Positions 6,701 to 7,658 of a stretch of 7,658 nucleotides of DNA are shown here, in pieces. Each line of letters begins with the position of its first letter. The first letter of the stretch is position 1. Both the position numbers and the translations under genes were made by a program. This stretch comes from Thermoguttaceae bacterium (lineage in GTDB: Bacteria > Planctomycetota > Planctomycetia > Pirellulales > Thermoguttaceae). The notes beneath the pieces were generated by a model, which worked only from the letters and a program-made list of their open reading frames with translations, was not told the origin of the DNA and did no database searches. The stretch spans positions 1-7,658 of the forward strand of contig JANLFZ010000297.1 in the NCBI GenBank assembly GCA_024653385.1. Reading direction: 5' to 3'.

Positions 6701-7658
6701 TTTGCCGGCTGGACAATGGTGAGGACCTTATTAGCCGGCACGTCCTTCAGTTCGGTCTTGGTTCCGTCGGGCCAGCGGACCTCGACCCGGTCGACTTTCG
6801 TCGCCGTGCCCAGGCCGAAATGGAGCCGCGGGTCGCCCTGCGAAAGATAACTGCGCGTGGGGCAGGCATCGAGGAACTGCACCAACGGGCCGGCCGTCAC
6901 CGTGACCCGGGCGCCTATCGCATCACGCTTGCCCCCGGCGACTTTCGGCGCGACCATGAGCCAGTGGTTACGGTTGCCGCCGTCGTTGCGCAGCAGTTTG
7001 GGGGCCGAGTTCAGGTTGACGACCAGAAGGTCCAAGTCGCCGTCGTTGTCGAAGTCGGCAAACGACGCCCCGCGCCCCACGTACTTCTTCTGGAAATACT
7101 CGCCCGACTGCCGGGCCACGTCGATGAATCGGCCCTGACCGTCGTTGCGGACCAGCACGGGATCTTCGGGATATTCGTTGTGGGCGTTGCCGTTGGAGAT
7201 GAACAGGTCCATCCACCCGTCGTTGTCATAATCGAAGAGGATGCCCCCCCAACCGATATACTGGCCGCAGATCACCGCCAGCCCGGTCGCCGTGGTTCGG
7301 TCCTCGAACCGATCGCGGCGGTTCATCAGCAAGCAGCCGTAATCCATGTCGGGGATATAGAGGTCGAGCCAGCCGTCGTGATCGACATCGCCGAAGGTGG
7401 GCCCCATCGACGAGACGCCCTGGCCCGACTCGCCGAAAGCCGCCTCGCGCTCCAGGGCCTCTTCCTTGAACTTGCCGCCGCCGAGGTTGCGGAACAACTC
7501 GTTGGCCATGGCATCGTTGGTCACGTAGAGGTCGGGCCGGCCGTCGTTGTCGAAGTCGGCCAGCGTCACGCCCATGCCGCGTCCCTCTTCGTTGTACAAC
7601 CCCGCCTCCTTGGTCACGTCGGTGAACGTGCCGTCGCCGTTGTTGCGATATAGGGCGT
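6697..7658 (-). CDS. FG-GAP/VCBS repeat protein with C-terminal ASPIC/UnbV domain (5' end outside window)
   Basis: The frame is open through the right edge, so the true start, and probably a signal peptide and more blades, lies outside. The first visible residues include LYRNNGDGTFTDV, the typical end of an FG-GAP/VCBS blade. Four calcium-loop motifs of the DxDxDG type follow: DFDNDG near nt 7557, DVDHDG near 7389, DYDNDG near 7233 and DFDNDG near 7056, each followed by a (L/M)DL(Y/F/L) strand. From about nt 6969 to 6709 comes an ASPIC/UnbV domain, recognised by NHWLMV, IGARVTV, SYLSQGDPRLHFGLG and VEVRWPDGT. The family is extracytoplasmic, with repeats folding into a calcium-binding beta-propeller; the role of the UnbV domain is not established. 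The TGA at 6697-6699 overlaps the GTG at 6698-6700 that opens the next reading frame, so the two are probably co-transcribed. Family assignment is firm; function is unknown. Confidence 0.93.
   Translation of the reverse strand, partial: ALYRNNGDGTFTDVTKEAGLYNEEGRGMGVTLADFDNDGRPDLYVTNDAMANELFRNLGGGKFKEEALEREAAFGESGQGVSSMGPTFGDVDHDGWLDLYIPDMDYGCLLMNRRDRFEDRTTATGLAVICGQYIGWGGILFDYDNDGWMDLFISNGNAHNEYPEDPVLVRNDGQGRFIDVARQSGEYFQKKYVGRGASFADFDNDGDLDLLVVNLNSAPKLLRNDGGNRNHWLMVAPKVAGGKRDAIGARVTVTAGPLVQFLDACPTRSYLSQGDPRLHFGLGTATKVDRVEVRWPDGTKTELKDVPANKVLTIVQPAK

Noticed and set aside
4853..6850. Plus-strand open frame of 665 residues opposite the cytochrome
   Set aside because: It is an antisense shadow of a gene with ten haem motifs and a signal peptide; such long reverse frames are common in high-GC DNA.

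Overview
The window reads as part of one leftward (minus-strand) gene cluster from a high-GC bacterium, most likely a planctomycete or a close PVC/Acidobacteria-like relative. This rests on gene content: an FG-GAP/VCBS protein with a C-terminal ASPIC/UnbV domain, a large multihaem cytochrome-YVTN fusion, a two-component-regulator-type propeller with no kinase, and a short zinc-ribbon protein with one membrane helix and an Ala/Ser/Pro/Thr-rich linker. No rRNA, tRNA, CRISPR array or insertion sequence is visible. No promoter could be called with confidence.

Layout in transcription order, from right to left. (1) 7658-6697: the 3' part of an FG-GAP/UnbV protein whose start lies outside the window. 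(2) 6679-3722: a secreted 985-residue cytochrome with ten CXXCH haem motifs. It has two tandem tetrahaem cytochrome c554-like modules, a seven-bladed YVTN propeller and a C-terminal dihaem peroxidase/MauG-like domain. (3) 3707-2475: a secreted seven-repeat propeller protein. (4) After a 110-nt leader holding a perfect 9-bp hairpin, 2364-886: a secreted branched-chain-amino-acid-type (Peripla_BP_6) binding protein with a long N-terminal extension. (5) After 145 nt, 740 to the left edge: a zinc-ribbon/single-TM/linker protein whose reading frame breaks at a run of six G's, so it is frameshifted or affected by a one-base sequence error.

Genes 1-2 and 2-3 meet at the same kind of junction: the upstream TGA overlaps an in-frame GTG, and a Shine-Dalgarno-like stretch right after the stop precedes an ATG about 20 nt further on. 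This indicates an operon with translational coupling. The products of genes 2-4 all carry signal peptides, so the cluster seems to build an extracytoplasmic set: a ten-haem redox protein, a propeller scaffold or sensor, and a solute-binding protein, next to a repeat-rich, probably calcium-binding FG-GAP protein. The pairing of a YVTN/cytochrome protein with an orphan Leu/Ile/Val-type binding protein recalls the accessory genes of PQQ-dependent alcohol dehydrogenase systems, but no quinoprotein or ABC permease/ATPase gene is present here. The substrate and pathway cannot be named from the sequence.
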